From NCBI RefSeq assembly GCF_002795845.1, contig NZ_CP011797.1, forward strand, positions 3,138,001-3,202,000: 64,000 bases of DNA. Reading direction: 5' to 3'. Positions 62,486 to 64,000 of the stretch are shown here, piece by piece (the first letter of the stretch is position 1; every line of letters begins with the position of its first letter). Under the pieces are notes generated by a model, which did no database searches, had not been told where the DNA came from, and saw only the letters and a list, made by a program, of their open reading frames with translations. The DNA comes from Reinekea forsetii (GTDB taxonomy: Bacteria > Pseudomonadota > Gammaproteobacteria > Pseudomonadales > Natronospirillaceae). Position numbers and translations under genes: made by a program.

Positions 62486-62502
62486 TACAATATTCGGGCC
62501 AC
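62486..62502 (-). promoter_or_regulatory. Weak sigma-54-like element upstream of the LruC gene
   Basis: On the minus strand GTGGCCCGAATATTGTA keeps the spacing but has GT instead of the near-invariant GC in the -12 block, so it is doubtful alone. It is listed because three better matches lie in the same locus. Confidence 0.25.
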
Positions 62503-62648
62503 AATGGCCGACCCCTTTAGTTTTCAACAGGTCGTAGACAAGAGTGCAAAAAAAAGCCCGTTCCGCCGCTGTGCTTTCGCGAAATGAAAAATCATTATTG
62601 TAACGATTCAAACGATGCTCCATTGCCAGAGGGATGGCTTGGGTAGCC

Positions 62649-63383
62649 TTAGGGAGTCTGAAAGAGGGGGTATCGGTGCAGTGTGCTGGCGGTTAAGGTA
62701 GCCAATTGGGGACTTAGACTCGCACTGGCAGGGCATATAAAATGGTTCAGGCGCGTATAGGCCGCCAAACCATAGTGGCAAAGAATGTAAGCTAGGCGAG
62801 CCGGCCAGCTCACTTTGAAATGGCGACGCATAGGGCCCGCACTGTAGTGGCGGATATAATCGCGCAACTCCGGATCACTATTATTATTCCACCGCTGGTC
62901 CAAAATTTCGAGCAATGGGAATTGTCGACTGAAGTGAATCACATGGCCATTTTCACCCCAGCCAACATCGTCCTGCGCAGGCAGACTCATGTTCCGATGG
63001 CGCAGTATTGTTTCGAGCAGTTGAATGCTGTCAGTACAGCGTTTAAAAACCATCACCCCTGAATTGATGCGTGCTGAATACCCATGGGCGGCAAAAAATG
63101 CTTTCCGTGTGTCAATGCACTCCAGAATGTTTGGCGCCTCGGTGGCTATAGCGGCATCGGCGTCGACAAAGATAACCCAATCGTAACCGGCCCGTAACGC
63201 CGCCAAGATAAGACTGAGCTTGAGCCATGCGACCTCTATACCCAGCGCGGTAAAGTGCGGCCGAGTCACAATCACTCGACTAAAGTTTAGTCTATCAGCG
63301 TACTGAACAATCGATTTGAGATTGGCAGAGTATTGCAGGTTATAACCGTTTACAGCTATGGAAAAAATTAACGTTTTTGGCAT
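62649..63383 (-). CDS. Glycosyltransferase, GMA12/MNN10-like GT-A fold
   Basis: 244 residues. It shows LIFSIAVNGYNLQYSANLKS, a DxD motif in WVIFVDADAAIA (about residues 68-79), INSGVMVFKR and the late acceptor-site pattern AQDDVGWGENGHVI. These resemble galactosyl/mannosyltransferases that hold a nucleotide sugar with the DxD acids. The product is unknown. AGAGG lies nine bases before the ATG. It is transcribed away from the regulator at the right edge and lies 210 bases before the LruC gene on the same strand, with no clear terminator between them apart from a T8 run. Confidence 0.72.
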   Translation of the reverse strand: MPKTLIFSIAVNGYNLQYSANLKSIVQYADRLNFSRVIVTRPHFTALGIEVAWLKLSLILAALRAGYDWVIFVDADAAIATEAPNILECIDTRKAFFAAHGYSARINSGVMVFKRCTDSIQLLETILRHRNMSLPAQDDVGWGENGHVIHFSRQFPLLEILDQRWNNNSDPELRDYIRHYSAGPMRRHFKVSWPARLAYILCHYGLAAYTRLNHFICPASASLSPQLATLTASTLHRYPLFQTP

Positions 63384-63451
63384 CTAATTTAACCTCTTTA
63401 GCACACACCCACTATAGTTATTAAAACAACCGTAAACGGCAGGAAGAACAA

Positions 63452-64000
63452 ATGTCTACTGGCTCGACTCACTCCGTTCGAATTCTGTTCGTGGACGATG
63501 AACCGTCCATACTGAATAGCCTGCAACGGGTAGTACGCAACTTTCATGCCGAGTGCAGCTTTGTCGCCCAGGGCCGCAAAGCATTGGAGATGATGGCCGA
63601 GGAGCCGTTTGATTTGATCGTATCGGATATGCGAATGCCCGATATGGACGGCCTTGAATTGCTCTCTGAGGTGGCCGAACTGTACCCGGAGACGGTGCGC
63701 ATTGTGCTCACTGGTTACTCCGATGAGGAGTCGGTCTTAAAGGCGATCAATCAGGGCCGTGTCTGGGGCTTCGTGCACAAACCATGGCAACAAAACGATT
63801 TACTGAGCACTATTCAACAAGCATTGACCACGCAACAATTGATGGCCGAACGAGCCTTATTGCGGCGTACCGTGGCCAGCTATGCCAAAGATCGTAAGGA
63901 CAACTTCATGGGCTTTAAGGGCAATTCCATGGCGATGCAGCTGGTCTACAACACGATCCAACGGTGTGCCGGTAGCGATGCCTCGGTGTTTATCACCGGT
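63452..64000 (+). CDS. Sigma-54-dependent response regulator (partial, runs off the right edge)
   Basis: 183 residues visible, starting at ATG 63452 with AGGAAG upstream. Residues 9-125 are a receiver domain: Asp15-Asp16, phosphoacceptor Asp59 in LIVSDMRMPDMDG, Thr87, and Lys110 in GFVHKPW. A short helical linker follows. Then FMGFKGNSMAMQLVYNTIQR and SDASVFITG match the start of a sigma-54 interaction (AAA+) domain, just before its Walker A motif. The layout resembles HupR/HoxA regulators. It probably activates the -24/-12 promoters of the neighbouring exopolysaccharide genes; the cognate kinase is not in view. Confidence 0.85.
   Translation, partial: MSTGSTHSVRILFVDDEPSILNSLQRVVRNFHAECSFVAQGRKALEMMAEEPFDLIVSDMRMPDMDGLELLSEVAELYPETVRIVLTGYSDEESVLKAINQGRVWGFVHKPWQQNDLLSTIQQALTTQQLMAERALLRRTVASYAKDRKDNFMGFKGNSMAMQLVYNTIQRCAGSDASVFITG

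Noticed and set aside
62549-62560. Terminator after the 62649 glycosyltransferase gene
   Set aside because: A T8 run exists on the minus strand, but the sequence before it (AGCGGCGGAACGGGC) does not form a convincing stem.

Overview
The window is a stretch of chromosome from a free-living, probably marine gammaproteobacterium. Gene order in several blocks follows the Pseudomonas/Oceanospirillales pattern: dapB-dnaJ-dnaK-grpE/recN, fur/bamE with rnfH-ratA nearby, oxyR-recG, polA near a ThrB-type homoserine kinase, and folM-folX-folE. An acidic, alanine-rich porin and a moderate GC content fit relatives of Reinekea or Saccharospirillum, but the genus is inference. No rRNA, tRNA, CRISPR array, prophage or insertion sequence was seen.

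Layout. 1-5 kb: the tail of a VRR-NUC nuclease overlapping a nuclease-helicase fusion, a hemerythrin protein, and a signalling operon (CheY-like receiver, CheC-like phosphatase, PAS-GGDEF cyclase). 5-16 kb: housekeeping genes polA (proofreading residues apparently lost), thrB, ppnN, an SDR protein, oxyR-recG and an HDOD protein. 16-20 kb: a nitrate-type ABC transporter (nrtA-nrtB-ATPase) behind a sigma-54 promoter and a leader ending in a strong intrinsic terminator. 20-22 kb: a porin, and a long spacer with a perfect FNR/Anr box that has no obvious target. 22-33 kb: dapB, the DnaK chaperone genes with two sigma-32-like promoters, recN under a LexA box, a TlpA-like thioredoxin, fur, bamE, rnfH, ratA and a diverged NSS-type transporter. 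33-36 kb: a TauE/SafE protein and folM-folX/folE. 36-39.4 kb: a cobalamin riboswitch followed by a BtuF-BtuC-BtuD-like transporter whose ATPase carries an extra C-terminal domain. 39.5-50.4 kb: mgtE, a hydratase, threonine aldolase, a metallopeptidase, a 2OG oxygenase, hflK-hflC, a CbpA-like co-chaperone, a second TauE/SafE protein and a CBS protein.

50.5-64 kb is an exopolysaccharide locus. It has an operon of Wza-, Wzz- and Wzy-like genes, a polysaccharide pyruvyl transferase and a GT2 enzyme; an initiating sugar transferase; a WecG/TagA enzyme fused to a remnant of a sugar transferase; a LruC-domain secreted protein with a partner lipoprotein; and another glycosyltransferase. Three, perhaps four, of its transcription units start with -24/-12 (sigma-54) promoter matches. 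The gene entering at the right edge encodes a sigma-54-dependent response regulator. The best candidate for a little-described system is therefore a sigma-54-controlled exopolysaccharide and matrix-protein regulon under its own flanking regulator. The nrt leader attenuator and the orphan FNR box are the next most interesting regulatory signals.
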